This document shows positions 1 to 8,529 of a DNA stretch of 64,000 bases, one piece after another (within the stretch, counting starts at the first letter, position 1; the number at the start of each line of letters is the position of its first letter). Source of the stretch: Nitrosovibrio sp. Nv17 (GTDB lineage Bacteria > Pseudomonadota > Gammaproteobacteria > Burkholderiales > Nitrosomonadaceae). The stretch is taken from NCBI RefSeq assembly GCF_900119085.1, contig NZ_FPIQ01000016.1, positions 1 through 64,000 of the forward strand, given 5' to 3'. Below the pieces are notes generated by a model that worked only from the letters and a program-made list of their open reading frames with translations, searched no databases and was not told the DNA's origin. The position numbers were made by a program, and so were the translations under genes.

Positions 1-94
1 CCAACAATAGCTCTGTGGCTCCCACATCGATACCAGCAGCAACGGGAACAGCAATCTGTGCAGGTGTTCCGGGTTCAGTCGTTTGAAGTGTCAT
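1..94 (-). CDS. IS110-family transposase, N-terminal fragment cut by the window edge
   Basis: Read on the minus strand from the ATG at 94, the frame stays open to the window edge and gives about 31 residues. They include AGIDVGATELLL, which resembles the start of the RuvC-like DEDD domain of IS110-family transposases (usual form GIDVxKxxL with the first catalytic Asp). A GAGGA ribosome binding site lies about 7 bases before the ATG. IS110 enzymes recombine DNA without terminal inverted repeats, guided by a bridge RNA encoded in a non-coding end of the element. Only the first motif is visible, so the family call rests on one short stretch; another RuvC-fold protein is possible. Confidence 0.55.
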   Translation of the reverse strand, partial: MTLQTTEPGTPAQIAVPVAAGIDVGATELLL

Positions 95-343
95 GATGAA
101 TCCTCGAATGAAGTCGCGATACAATGTCACGGGTTCCCCGACCCTGCACACGCGCCTACCATCCTTGTGTATACAGGCTCAAAGCCTCGGATACTCCACG
201 GTATTGGCGAATAGGGCGGGGAGCCAATCTACATCACAAGCTCAGACCTTAAAAAACCTGTCTTCAGGATGGGACGGCTTCCCCAGTGAAGCATCATCTT
301 ACTTGCATCACAAACAAAATCTGAATATCTCTGATCATACAAG
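95..343. other. Non-coding stretch upstream of the IS110-type transposase; possible element end
   Basis: No convincing gene is present here. The stretch lies directly 5' of the transposase start, where IS110-subgroup elements carry their long non-coding end and bridge RNA. It stops at REP-like palindromes, a sequence type that several IS110 elements use as target. That it is the element's end is inference; I could not fold it or find the boundary. Confidence 0.25.
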
Positions 344-412
344 GATGGGTGGAGCGTAGCGCAACCCATCATCTCCCGGAAGAATCTCCCGGAAAACGCT
401 GCGATGGGTTGC
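344..412. repeat. REP-like palindrome cluster
   Basis: GATGGGT (344-350) pairs with ACCCATC (364-370) around GGAGCGTAGCGCA. GCAACCCATC (361-370) is repeated inverted as GATGGGTTGC at 403-412. Between the arms, ATCTCCCGGAA occurs twice in direct orientation (371-381 and 384-394). The layout of adjoining palindromes in an intergenic gap is that of REP or BIME elements. No gene lies between here and the CRP-type gene at 489. Confidence 0.55.
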
Positions 413-488
413 ATCTCATTTCACGCGTCCCGCCTGCTTTTTGTCGTGCCCGGAAGGCGATGGCGGGCGGCGAGCCATGGGTGGACGT

Positions 489-1202
489 TCAGATCCCGCG
501 GGCCTGCTCCACCATGCGGGCCAGCCGCGTCACGTCCAGGATGTGCAGTTCGTGGCCCTTGCGCTGGAGCAATCCGCAACGGGTCAGTTCGCTCAGTTCG
601 CGGGTCACTGCCTCGCGGTGGGTGCTCACGAGGTTGGCGAGATCCGCATGGGTGGGTGCCGGTGAGATCACGCTCAGGTTTTGCGCGGTGGCCGGGCGTG
701 CAAGGCGCAGCAGTTCGACGTGGATGCGGTCGCGCACGGACAGCGTGCTGTAGTCGAACACACGCTCCGTCAGGCGGCGTACGTGTCGCGTCAGGCGCTT
801 CAGGATGGCAAGCGAGATGCGCGGATTGGATTGGAGCAGATCCAGGAAGTCGGACGCCGGCATGATCGCCACCAGTGCATCGGAGCGGGCGACCACGTTC
901 GCCGACCGGGCCTGGCCGTCGATGGCGGTCAGTTCGCCGAACATGTCGCCGCCCGACAGGTCGCAGAGGATGACTTCACGGCCCGATACGGCGTAGTAGG
1001 TCACGCGAATGGCGCCCTGGATGATGAAGAAGGCGCTGTTGGTCGTGTCCTGGTAGCGGATGATGTGCTCTTCTGCCGCATACCGGTACCAGCGGCAGGG
1101 ATGGGAAATCGCTTCCAGTTCGGCGGGCGGCAGGTCCGCGAATTCGGCGATGGCAGTCAGCAGGATACGGGCGCGCTCGATGGGTATGTCCAGTGTGGTC
1201 AT
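489..1202 (-). CDS. CRP-type cyclic-nucleotide-binding transcriptional regulator
   Basis: The 237-residue product has an N-terminal cyclic-nucleotide-binding barrel and a C-terminal winged helix-turn-helix. The phosphate-binding cassette is well kept: FGEL at 88-91 and ARSA at 98-101, matching the GEL...RS residues that hold cAMP in E. coli CRP. The recognition helix reads REAVTR at 196-201, which aligns with the RETVGR of CRP rather than the ETISR of FNR, so a TGTGA half-site is expected. The cysteines needed for an FNR iron-sulfur cluster are absent. It is the last gene of a four-gene minus-strand series that starts with a nucleotide cyclase, with a 137-bp gap before it. Ligand identity (cAMP or cGMP) is inference. 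It could also have its own promoter in the gap. Confidence 0.85.
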   Translation of the reverse strand: MTTLDIPIERARILLTAIAEFADLPPAELEAISHPCRWYRYAAEEHIIRYQDTTNSAFFIIQGAIRVTYYAVSGREVILCDLSGGDMFGELTAIDGQARSANVVARSDALVAIMPASDFLDLLQSNPRISLAILKRLTRHVRRLTERVFDYSTLSVRDRIHVELLRLARPATAQNLSVISPAPTHADLANLVSTHREAVTRELSELTRCGLLQRKGHELHILDVTRLARMVEQARGI

Positions 1203-1339
1203 GATTCAGCTCCAGTGGCCTTCCCGACGGCGTGGCAGGGCCGCCGGGGGCCGGTATCGGCATGCCACGCACAGCGCGTCGGCGCAGGGATCGCCGGAAA
1301 GCGGTGCCGCCACGCATGCATGCCGTGATTCATGGCGCG

Positions 1340-1831
1340 TCAGTGTTGATGATATACCAGGCAGAACACCGAGTAGGCCGTGCCGCCGCTGACGAATCCG
1401 CCCCCGCGACCCTGTATCACGATGTTGCCATTCTTGTCCACCACGGTGCCGTCGCTCCAGACGTAGCAGTGCGATCCCTGGTAGCTGGCGAGGGAGATCG
1501 AGCCCAGCCCCGTCAGTCCCTTGTTTGCCAGGGGGTTCTTCTGATCGAAGGTCACCCTGTCGTGCTTGACGTTCTCCGGTATCAGCAGGCGTATGACGCC
1601 ATCCTGGTCGATGGCGGCGACGATGGTGCTGTCCTTCACGCCTGCCTTGGCCAGCGCCGCCTCCGCCTCCTTGGGCAGCGCCCGGACGTAGGGGTCGTCC
1701 TTCTTGTGGTCATGGCCGTCGCTGTAGCCTGGGGCCGGCTTGCGCGCCTGGTCGGATGGGGATTGCGCGTGCAGGGCGGCGCATCCGCTCAGTATCAGTA
1801 TTCCCGTAAGGGTGGCGAGGCTCGTCTTCAT
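1340..1831 (-). CDS. Small putative lipoprotein of unknown function
   Basis: The 163-residue product starts with a short lipoprotein signal sequence ending in the lipobox LSGC at about residues 15-18, so it should be exported and lipid-anchored. The mature part has a charged segment rich in His, Asp and Lys (GHDHKKDD) and a C-terminal half rich in Gly with GRGGGFVSGG. I recognise no domain. An AGGAG site precedes the ATG. It lies 20 bp after the FecR-TPR-barrel gene, so the two are very probably co-transcribed and the protein may work at the same outer membrane. Function is unknown. Confidence 0.7.
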   Translation of the reverse strand: MKTSLATLTGILILSGCAALHAQSPSDQARKPAPGYSDGHDHKKDDPYVRALPKEAEAALAKAGVKDSTIVAAIDQDGVIRLLIPENVKHDRVTFDQKNPLANKGLTGLGSISLASYQGSHCYVWSDGTVVDKNGNIVIQGRGGGFVSGGTAYSVFCLVYHQH

Positions 1832-1851
1832 CGTGGTGTCTCCTTCTGCTG

Positions 1852-4800
1852 TTAGAAATTCAGGGTGAGGCGCACGAAGAATGTACGCCTCGGCGTGTAG
1901 CGCTGGTTATAGAGGGGCTCAGAGGTCTCGAAATTCATGTTCCGGAAGACGATGGCTTCGTCCAGCAGGTTTCTTCCTTCCACGCTGAGAATACCCCTGC
2001 GGCGTGGGAATCTATAGCCCAGCACGGCGTCGAGCATGAAAAAGTCGCTACTTCCCGTGTACAGGAGAGACGACATGCGCTCGAGTTCCTGGCGTACGTA
2101 GGTGGTCTTGAATTGCGCGAACACGCCGGAGGGATCGTAGTAGCGGATGTCGAGGGGGATTTGCGATGTTTCGATCCGAATGGGCATGTCGGATTGAGGC
2201 GTGGCGCTGCTGGGGAGCAATTCGCGCGAGAATCTCTCGAACTGGTACTCTCCCCTGAGCGCCCAGTTCGGATGCGGCAGCCAGTAGAGGTAGGCACGGT
2301 AGAGTTTTTCGTGCTGGCTCTGCCAATAGTCCAGCGTCTGCGTGACGGGCTTGACGACGGGAACTCGCAGATCGCGCTGGGAAACCTCGGCGCCGCCGTA
2401 CAGCGCATCCGCTATGCGCGCGTCCACGCCCACGCCGGCGCGCGTGGCGCGGGTGCCGTTCACGTCGTCGAACATCTGGTTGAAGCCGGCCACCTGCGTC
2501 GGCTCCAGCGTCTGTTGCGAGATCAGCGCCGACTTGACCGTCTGGAACCACGCCATGCGCACCCGCAGGCGGGAAGAAGCGTCCCACTGCAGGCCCACCT
2601 TGGGATTGAGCCTGCCGAAACTCAGCCTCTTCTCGGACGGCGCCATCGCGTCGGGAGCCTCCGCATACCAGTCGTAGGCCAGGCCGAGGGTAGGGGTGAA
2701 GTCGCGGGGAAGGTGGAGGTGCGTATAGACATAGCCGTTGCTGCGTTCCCGCTTGAAGCCCGGCAGATCGGATCGGATCGGGGGAATGGGAGGGCAGAGC
2801 TCGGGGGGACATGGCGGCGGAGCGAAGCTGGTCTCGGACGCTCTGTCCGCATCGATACGATAGGCGCCGCCGCCGGCGATCGCGCTGAACCGCTCCTGCC
2901 GCAGCTGGTACTGGGCCTCCGCCTGGTAGCCGCTGTCGTGCACCGCCTCTCCGCGGATGAAGGCGGGCGTGTGAAAGGATTGGAGCTCCCTGCGATTGCG
3001 GTAGCTGGCGGAGACGAGGAGATCCTGATGCGGGGACAGGGCGTAGCGCGCGCCAATGCGCGCCGTGTCTTCCGACAGGTCGCGCCGGTCCAGGGTGGGT
3101 GCCCTGCCAAAATCCAGCAGCAGGTCCCCGTGCTCGCTCTTGCGGGTGCGCACCTCGGCCTGCACGTTGAACCGGGGCGTCACCGCGAACTGCAGGAAGG
3201 CATTGTAGACGTTGTGCTTCTGGTCGTTGTTGGGCCTGAAGCCGTCGGTGTTGTAGTGAAACTGGCCGATGCTGGCGGAGGCGCGCCCGTAGAGCGCGGA
3301 CAGCACCGTCTCGGCGCCGCGTGTCCCCCGTCCTCCAAAGAGTCCGGAGGCGACCAGTTGCGGCCGGTTGCGCTCCATCAGCGGGGCGAATTCGTTGAAG
3401 CCTGCCGCCGCGGGAGCGGTGCCGGTGATGATGTTGAGATCCGCCAGTGCCAGCTGCGGCTGCACCGGGTTCACGTTGATGGGTTGCAGCAGCTGCGCCT
3501 GGAGCAGTTCGCTGACCCGTGCGATCTCATGCCGCGGGGATCCCAGATAGGCGTCGGACAGGAACCGGTGCGCCGAGTGGCTGGCGGGATCCAGCGTCAG
3601 GGAGCGCGCCGTTTCCATGATCGCGCGCCGCTCGAAGCCGAGGTTGTCGTACACGCGTGCGAGGCTCGATCCGCGGGCTGCCTGGTCCTGGTCGAGCAGC
3701 AGTTTGGAACGGTAGACCGCGCGGTTGTCGTTCAGGTCGATCGATTGCTGCAGGCTCCCGAGCGCCTCCCCGGGCCGGTTCTGGGTCTGCTGCATGATGC
3801 CGTCGTACAGCCAGGGAGTAGGGTCGCGCGGATCGCGCTCCTTCGCCAGGTCGAACTGCGTGGCAGCGAGTGGATAGCGCCGCTCCTCGAAGTAGGCCTT
3901 GCCGAGATAGCTGCGCACCAGGGAGTTGGCGGGATCCAGGCTGGCGGCGATCTCCATTTCGATGCGTCCCGCCTCGAGCCGGCCGTCGCGGATCTCCGCC
4001 AGGCCCATGCCGAGCCTGGACATGGGGTCGGAGGAGTCGAGCCCGATCGCGGTGGCAAAGGCAGTCCGGGCGGCGTCGGTGTCGATCCGGGCAAGGTGCG
4101 AGAAGCCGAGGACCGTGTGCGTCTGCGCCAGCCTCGGGTTCGATTCCGCGGCGCGTTGCGCCGCCGCCAGCGCCCGGTCGGCGTAGCCGGTCGCCAGGTG
4201 CAGTTCCGCGAGGCGCGCCCAGGCCAGGGCATTGGCGGGGTCGAGCATGGTCGCCTGGCGCACGCTTTCCAGGGCTGCTTCCACCTCGAAATGCGCCTGC
4301 TGCGCATACGACAGCGCGAGCCTCGCGGCCGCCGAGCCGGGGTCGTACTCCACCGCTTGCCGGGCCAGAGCAAGCGCCTCGTCCTTGTCATTCTGCACCA
4401 CCCGCATCATCGCCCGCAGTGCATGGGCACCGCTGTGGCGGGGGTCGAGCGCGAGCGCCCGGGCGATGTCTCCGTCCGCCTCGTCGGCGCGCCCGACCGA
4501 CAGCAGCAGCCCTGCCCGATAGGCCAGGATGTCCGCAGTGTATCGATCCGGGGACAGGTCGGCGATCGCTGCCAGGGCCTCCGACGGCTGCCCTGCCTGC
4601 TGATGGGCGACGGCTGCACCCAGCGCTGCGGATGGCGCCTCGCCCGGCGAGCCTTCCTTCCAGCCGGCAAGGATCGCTGGATAGTGCAACGCCCATTGCA
4701 CCGCGTCGGTCGGCTGGATGCGGCCTTCCGGGCGGGGCGCCTCGCCCCTGGCGGCGACGGCTGCCTCATGGTCGCCGAGCGTGATGCGCCCGTGCTCGTT

Positions 4801-5316
4801 GCCGGCCGAGACGCGGCCCTCGTAGACCACGAGCCGGGTACGATCCGGATCGATGCCGATGGCGAATTCGGTGCCGTCGATGCCCGCGTTCAGGAAAGGG
4901 GTTCTGACGCCGAAGGGCCGGGGAGTACGGGTCAGGGCGTGCAGGGCGCCGCTCAGCATTTCCAGCAGGGTCTTGCCATCCTCGGGCGCACCGAGGGTCA
5001 GCGCGGTTTTCTGGTCGAGCCTGAGCAGGGTCTCGTTGCCGAGCCGCAGGGCTGCACGGCTGTGCTGGCGCACACGGACACTGTCCCCCGGGCACAGTGC
5101 GCTGTTCAGCAGCGCGAGCTGCCAGATCCTTTCCTCGAAGCGGCGAACCTCAACGATGCCCTGCACCGACACGACGTGCGCGACGGCGGATGCGCACGGC
5201 GCGGCCGCGAAGGCTGCGGAGCCCTGGAGCGCGATCACCGCCGCGGCCAGCACGCCTGCCGCGGTGCGGCCCCGCTGGCTCGTCCGTGTATGCCGTTCTC
5301 CCTGATATCCGTTCAT
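1852..5316 (-). CDS. FecR-domain, TPR and outer-membrane beta-barrel fusion protein
   Basis: This 1154-residue protein begins with a signal peptide (cleavage near AAFAAAP, about residue 38), followed by a FecR-type domain at about 45-190 (VRTPFLNAGIDGTEFAI), a long run of tetratricopeptide repeats at about 210-600, and a C-terminal part of about 500 residues with alternating aromatic strands that ends in RLTLNF, an outer-membrane barrel ending. The barrel resembles TonB-dependent receptors, but no plug domain or TonB box precedes it. The likely place is the outer membrane with the FecR and TPR parts in the periplasm. What passes through the barrel is not visible. The gene lies 80 bp after the cyclase gene and 20 bp before a lipoprotein gene. 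A sensing or export role linked to cyclic-nucleotide signalling is inference. Confidence 0.75.
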   Translation of the reverse strand: MNGYQGERHTRTSQRGRTAAGVLAAAVIALQGSAAFAAAPCASAVAHVVSVQGIVEVRRFEERIWQLALLNSALCPGDSVRVRQHSRAALRLGNETLLRLDQKTALTLGAPEDGKTLLEMLSGALHALTRTPRPFGVRTPFLNAGIDGTEFAIGIDPDRTRLVVYEGRVSAGNEHGRITLGDHEAAVAARGEAPRPEGRIQPTDAVQWALHYPAILAGWKEGSPGEAPSAALGAAVAHQQAGQPSEALAAIADLSPDRYTADILAYRAGLLLSVGRADEADGDIARALALDPRHSGAHALRAMMRVVQNDKDEALALARQAVEYDPGSAAARLALSYAQQAHFEVEAALESVRQATMLDPANALAWARLAELHLATGYADRALAAAQRAAESNPRLAQTHTVLGFSHLARIDTDAARTAFATAIGLDSSDPMSRLGMGLAEIRDGRLEAGRIEMEIAASLDPANSLVRSYLGKAYFEERRYPLAATQFDLAKERDPRDPTPWLYDGIMQQTQNRPGEALGSLQQSIDLNDNRAVYRSKLLLDQDQAARGSSLARVYDNLGFERRAIMETARSLTLDPASHSAHRFLSDAYLGSPRHEIARVSELLQAQLLQPINVNPVQPQLALADLNIITGTAPAAAGFNEFAPLMERNRPQLVASGLFGGRGTRGAETVLSALYGRASASIGQFHYNTDGFRPNNDQKHNVYNAFLQFAVTPRFNVQAEVRTRKSEHGDLLLDFGRAPTLDRRDLSEDTARIGARYALSPHQDLLVSASYRNRRELQSFHTPAFIRGEAVHDSGYQAEAQYQLRQERFSAIAGGGAYRIDADRASETSFAPPPCPPELCPPIPPIRSDLPGFKRERSNGYVYTHLHLPRDFTPTLGLAYDWYAEAPDAMAPSEKRLSFGRLNPKVGLQWDASSRLRVRMAWFQTVKSALISQQTLEPTQVAGFNQMFDDVNGTRATRAGVGVDARIADALYGGAEVSQRDLRVPVVKPVTQTLDYWQSQHEKLYRAYLYWLPHPNWALRGEYQFERFSRELLPSSATPQSDMPIRIETSQIPLDIRYYDPSGVFAQFKTTYVRQELERMSSLLYTGSSDFFMLDAVLGYRFPRRRGILSVEGRNLLDEAIVFRNMNFETSEPLYNQRYTPRRTFFVRLTLNF

Positions 5317-5396
5317 TGTCGTATGAATTCTTGTCCTGTCGGGCCTGCCCGGATTACATGGGCCGGCCGCTCCCTCGTGCCGTCTCTGCCTTCATG

Positions 5397-7655
5397 CTAC
5401 TTCGCCGCAATCCGTATGGATGCGTCCCATGGCCCCACCGGGGCTGCCGCGCGGTAATCCTGGCAGCGCTCCAGATAGAACCGCGCCGGGCCGTCTCCGG
5501 GAACCGCTTCCAGGATTTCCGCAAATTTCTCGCAACCTTGCGGCCACGCCTGCGACTCGTAGTCCCGTACCGCACGGGCGAAGACGTCGCACAGCCACAA
5601 TTGCGCCGCGCTGGCGTCTTCCCTGCGCGCCAGCAGTTCGAGCACGCGCACCGGCGACGTTTTCCCCGCGAGCAGGAAGCTGCCCAGCGGGCGCGCCACG
5701 AAATCGTCCAATCCCGCGACGACGCTTTCCGACACCAGCAGGCGCGTGCCAAGGTGCTTGTTGAGACCCTGGATGCGGTTCGACGTGTTCACCATGTCGC
5801 CCACGGCGCGGTATTCATAGTGCTGCAAGGCGCCGACGCGGCCCAGGAGCATTTCTCCGGAATGCAGCCCGATGCGGGTATGCAGCGGCGGCCTGCCAGG
5901 CGCCCGGTTGAAGCGCTCCAGTGCGGCGGCAATGTCGAGACAGGCCAGGCATGCCCGCCTGCGCACGGCTGCATCGGCGGCGGCGCTGCTCCATATCGCC
6001 AGCATGGCGTCTCCCACCACATCCGAGACAATGCCGCCGTGGCGTTCCACCGGCTCGAACAGGACCGCGTAGTAATCGTTCATCAGCACCCCGAGCCGGG
6101 CGGGCTCCATGCGCTCCGCGAGCGTGGTGTACATCTCGGCATCGGTGGCGAGGCAGACGCCATGGATCAGCTGGTTGTCCGGCACCGCCGCGTCCGTGCT
6201 CCGGGATATCTCGGCAAGCACGCGCTCGGGGAGGAATTTCCCGACCGCCGCCTTGAATGCCTTGCGTTCCTGCCAGGCGTCGTAGTACCGCAGCAGGACG
6301 ACGCCGAACACGGCCAGCGGGACCTGCAGCAGCAGCGGAATCACGAGCGGCAGCCAGGTGCCGTCCGCGGCGAAGCGGTGGCGGGCGATGCCGACATATG
6401 CGGCTACCCACGCCAGGGTGGCGATCACGAAGACGGCATCCAGGGCGAAGGCGCCCGGGCGTCGCCGGATGCCGTACGTACCGGCGAGCACGAACCCCCA
6501 GGCGAACACGAGCGCCAGCCGGGAAGAGAAGGACAGGGGGCGGATGGCGCGGCCGTCCATGAGATTGGCGAATGCCGTGGCGGCGATCTCGACGCCGCTG
6601 ATATAAAGCCCGTCGGTGCGGGAAAACACGGTGTGGTAGTCGTCCCGCACCCGGTCCTGTTCGGGCTGGGTGGCGGCAGAATAGCCGACAAAGACCGCCT
6701 TGCCGGCGAAATCGGCCACGCCAGGCGAGGCGCCTGCGGCATCCCCGAGTGCCACGTGGTAGGGGACGGTTGGCACGGTGCGTGGTGGGCCGTAAAAATC
6801 CAGATAGTGCAGCTCGTCACTGGCATACAGGTTCAACAGCGCGCGGATGAGATGCCGGTTGCGCACGCCGATGTCCGGATCGTGATCCAGTGCGTCGGTC
6901 ATGCGCCGGACGATCCCGGGGTCGCCGCTGAACAGGCCGCGCAGGGTGAGGATCAGGTCGTCGATCACGACGGCATCCCGGTGCGCCGGCACGCTCCGCG
7001 CATGCGCGGGGCTGGTGCGATGCAGCAGGCGGACGAAGTCCTCGTAGGCCTTTAGTGCCACCAGCTGTACCATCGTGACCGGGAGGGTGGGGGTATCGCC
7101 GGCATCGGGCCGGAACGTCCAGTATTCGTTCACGCGCGCGGCCCGCGGCAGGGGAAACGGGGCCCGAGCCGCGGCCGCATCGGCGATCTCCGGCAGCAGG
7201 GCGGCGGATGTTTCCATCGATCCGCTGAAGTGCATGGATTGGGATCGGCCCGCCAGGGGAATCCGATCCAGCCTTTCGACGACCACGACATTGCCGGCAG
7301 CACGCATCGCAGCCGCCAGCTTCGCATCATCCTCCGGGACGGCGCCCGGAACATCGAACCTGAGGTCGAAGGCGATCGCGTGGGCGCCGGCATTCGACAG
7401 TTTTTCGATGAGGCGGGCATGCGTCCCGCGGGGCCATCGGTCGGGCATCGGAGGAAATCCCAGTTCGTCAGAAGAAAGCTTGTCGATCGCAACGACCATC
7501 ACATTGACCGGCGGAGCCGTCGCGCCGCGCAACTGGAACAGCCACGACAACCCCAGGCCCTTTTCCCATTCGGATCCCCATGGCGTCCAGCTGGCCAGCA
7601 CGCCGAGCGTGCCGACGAGCAACCCCATCACAAGACGCCTGATCCATGCTGCCAT
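5397..7655 (-). CDS. CHASE2-domain class III adenylate/guanylate cyclase
   Basis: The 752-residue product has an N-terminal membrane anchor, an extracytoplasmic CHASE2 sensor domain (about 30-370), three membrane segments (about 375-455) and a cytoplasmic class III cyclase domain (about 490-660). Visible catalytic features are the metal-binding Asp in LATDAEMYT, the second one in VGDAMLAIW, and the Asn/Arg pair in GDMVNTSNRI. The protein should make cAMP or cGMP from the triphosphate in response to a periplasmic cue. The start was set at MAAWIRRL, where the membrane helix begins; an in-frame start 25 codons earlier adds an unlikely leader. It is the first gene of the run ending in a CRP-type regulator, and a perfect CRP-type site lies about 200 bp upstream. 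Substrate (ATP or GTP) cannot be settled by eye. Confidence 0.85.
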   Translation of the reverse strand: MAAWIRRLVMGLLVGTLGVLASWTPWGSEWEKGLGLSWLFQLRGATAPPVNVMVVAIDKLSSDELGFPPMPDRWPRGTHARLIEKLSNAGAHAIAFDLRFDVPGAVPEDDAKLAAAMRAAGNVVVVERLDRIPLAGRSQSMHFSGSMETSAALLPEIADAAAARAPFPLPRAARVNEYWTFRPDAGDTPTLPVTMVQLVALKAYEDFVRLLHRTSPAHARSVPAHRDAVVIDDLILTLRGLFSGDPGIVRRMTDALDHDPDIGVRNRHLIRALLNLYASDELHYLDFYGPPRTVPTVPYHVALGDAAGASPGVADFAGKAVFVGYSAATQPEQDRVRDDYHTVFSRTDGLYISGVEIAATAFANLMDGRAIRPLSFSSRLALVFAWGFVLAGTYGIRRRPGAFALDAVFVIATLAWVAAYVGIARHRFAADGTWLPLVIPLLLQVPLAVFGVVLLRYYDAWQERKAFKAAVGKFLPERVLAEISRSTDAAVPDNQLIHGVCLATDAEMYTTLAERMEPARLGVLMNDYYAVLFEPVERHGGIVSDVVGDAMLAIWSSAAADAAVRRRACLACLDIAAALERFNRAPGRPPLHTRIGLHSGEMLLGRVGALQHYEYRAVGDMVNTSNRIQGLNKHLGTRLLVSESVVAGLDDFVARPLGSFLLAGKTSPVRVLELLARREDASAAQLWLCDVFARAVRDYESQAWPQGCEKFAEILEAVPGDGPARFYLERCQDYRAAAPVGPWDASIRIAAK

Positions 7656-8116
7656 AGTCTCTGGATGCCAACCGGTACGGAATATGCTGAGGGAGTGCAC
7701 AGGCCAGCGATCCGGTCCGATGGGCATCACCCGCCGACTCGCCGGATCAGGCCTGCAGCGTTATTGTTTTTCTAGGACAAGGCTGTCGGACGACAGCACC
7801 GGGGAAGTGTACGACGGGATACTCGGATGCAGAATAACGGCATGCGGAGCATCCTGACTGTGAGAAAAATCACACCGTCAAATAACCATTCTAGCATATC
7901 GGCAATGCACGCATGCACGGATTGCAGGTGCAGGACGCCCTTTCCGCCGGATCAGGTCATCCAGGAAGAAGGGGAGGGAAAAGGCGCCAGGGCAGAGCCC
8001 CGGAAAATCGGGATTCATGCGACGGGTAGCCCAGGGCATGATCGCCGCCGGATTGAAGGAACGGCAGGCCATGCTGCATGGATCCCGTCGGCTTCGACCG
8101 TCGGAATCCCGTGTGG
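7656..8116. other. Intergenic region upstream of the cyclase operon
   Basis: No supported gene. It should hold the promoter of the minus-strand cyclase operon. The one clear element is the CRP-type palindrome at 7859-7874. Short open frames here lack ribosome binding sites and recognisable sequence. Confidence 0.5.
7859..7874. promoter_or_regulatory. Perfect CRP-type palindrome TGTGA-N6-TCACA
   Basis: The sequence TGTGAGAAAAATCACA matches both half-sites of the E. coli CRP consensus with the correct six-base spacer. It lies about 204 bp upstream of the cyclase start. The CRP-type regulator four genes downstream has the RExVxR recognition residues expected for this site, so feedback control of the operon is likely. 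The distance to a promoter is unknown because no clear -10 or -35 was identified. Confidence 0.65.
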
Positions 8117-8332
8117 CTAGTTTTTACCAGGGTCGGGCTTGATTGCGATGCTGCCAGGGTATCGCGCCGCAGCCAGGGAGAGCTTGCATGCGTATCCCTT
8201 CTTCTTGGGGAACGGAATGGATTCCTCTTCATCCAGACGGGCTAGCAGTTCATCCAGCAGTCTCTCGCTCGACGGATCACCGCTCAATCCCAGCATGTCT
8301 ATCAATTTGGGCTGTTCCTCTTTTTGTACCAT
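8117..8332 (-). CDS. Hypothetical small acidic protein
   Basis: A 71-residue frame starting MVQKEEQPKLIDML, mostly Asp/Glu-rich in its first half (LLDELLARLDEEES) with a basic middle (PFPKKKGYACK). I recognise no family. The ATG at 8332 is preceded by a purine stretch (GAAAGCGAGA) that could serve as ribosome binding site; an in-frame TTG at 8365 is less likely. It lies between the cyclase operon and an AT-rich regulatory region. It could be a spurious frame. Confidence 0.35.
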   Translation of the reverse strand: MVQKEEQPKLIDMLGLSGDPSSERLLDELLARLDEEESIPFPKKKGYACKLSLAAARYPGSIAIKPDPGKN

Positions 8333-8439
8333 GGATTTCTCGCTTTCATTCTTAAAGTTTAGCAATGTTTAATATACCATAAACTTTGCGTGAAAAGCTC
8401 CAACTATCAACAAGTGTCCTACAGGATAGGGATCGATTC

Positions 8440-8455
8440 TGTGCGATTTACCACA
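8440..8455. promoter_or_regulatory. Weak CRP-like site
   Basis: TGTG-N8-CACA (TGTGCGATTTACCACA) has the spacing of a CRP site but differs from consensus at the fifth base of both half-sites. It lies in an AT-rich gap between the small minus-strand frame at 8332 and the response-regulator gene at 8844. A chance match is quite possible. Confidence 0.2.
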
Positions 8456-8529
8456 TACATGGGCGGGAAGAGTAGTGGATACCTGCAATATATTAATTAT
8501 AAAAATTATTCTTTATGTCCGTCATATCG

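Noticed and set aside
489..1202. Calling the regulator FNR
   Set aside because: The N-terminal cysteine cluster is missing and the cAMP-pocket residues of CRP are present.
2113..5457. Plus-strand open frame of 1114 codons
   Set aside because: It runs antisense to the FecR-TPR-barrel gene, has Arg/Gly/Val-rich sequence without any domain, and arises from the high-GC third positions of the real gene.
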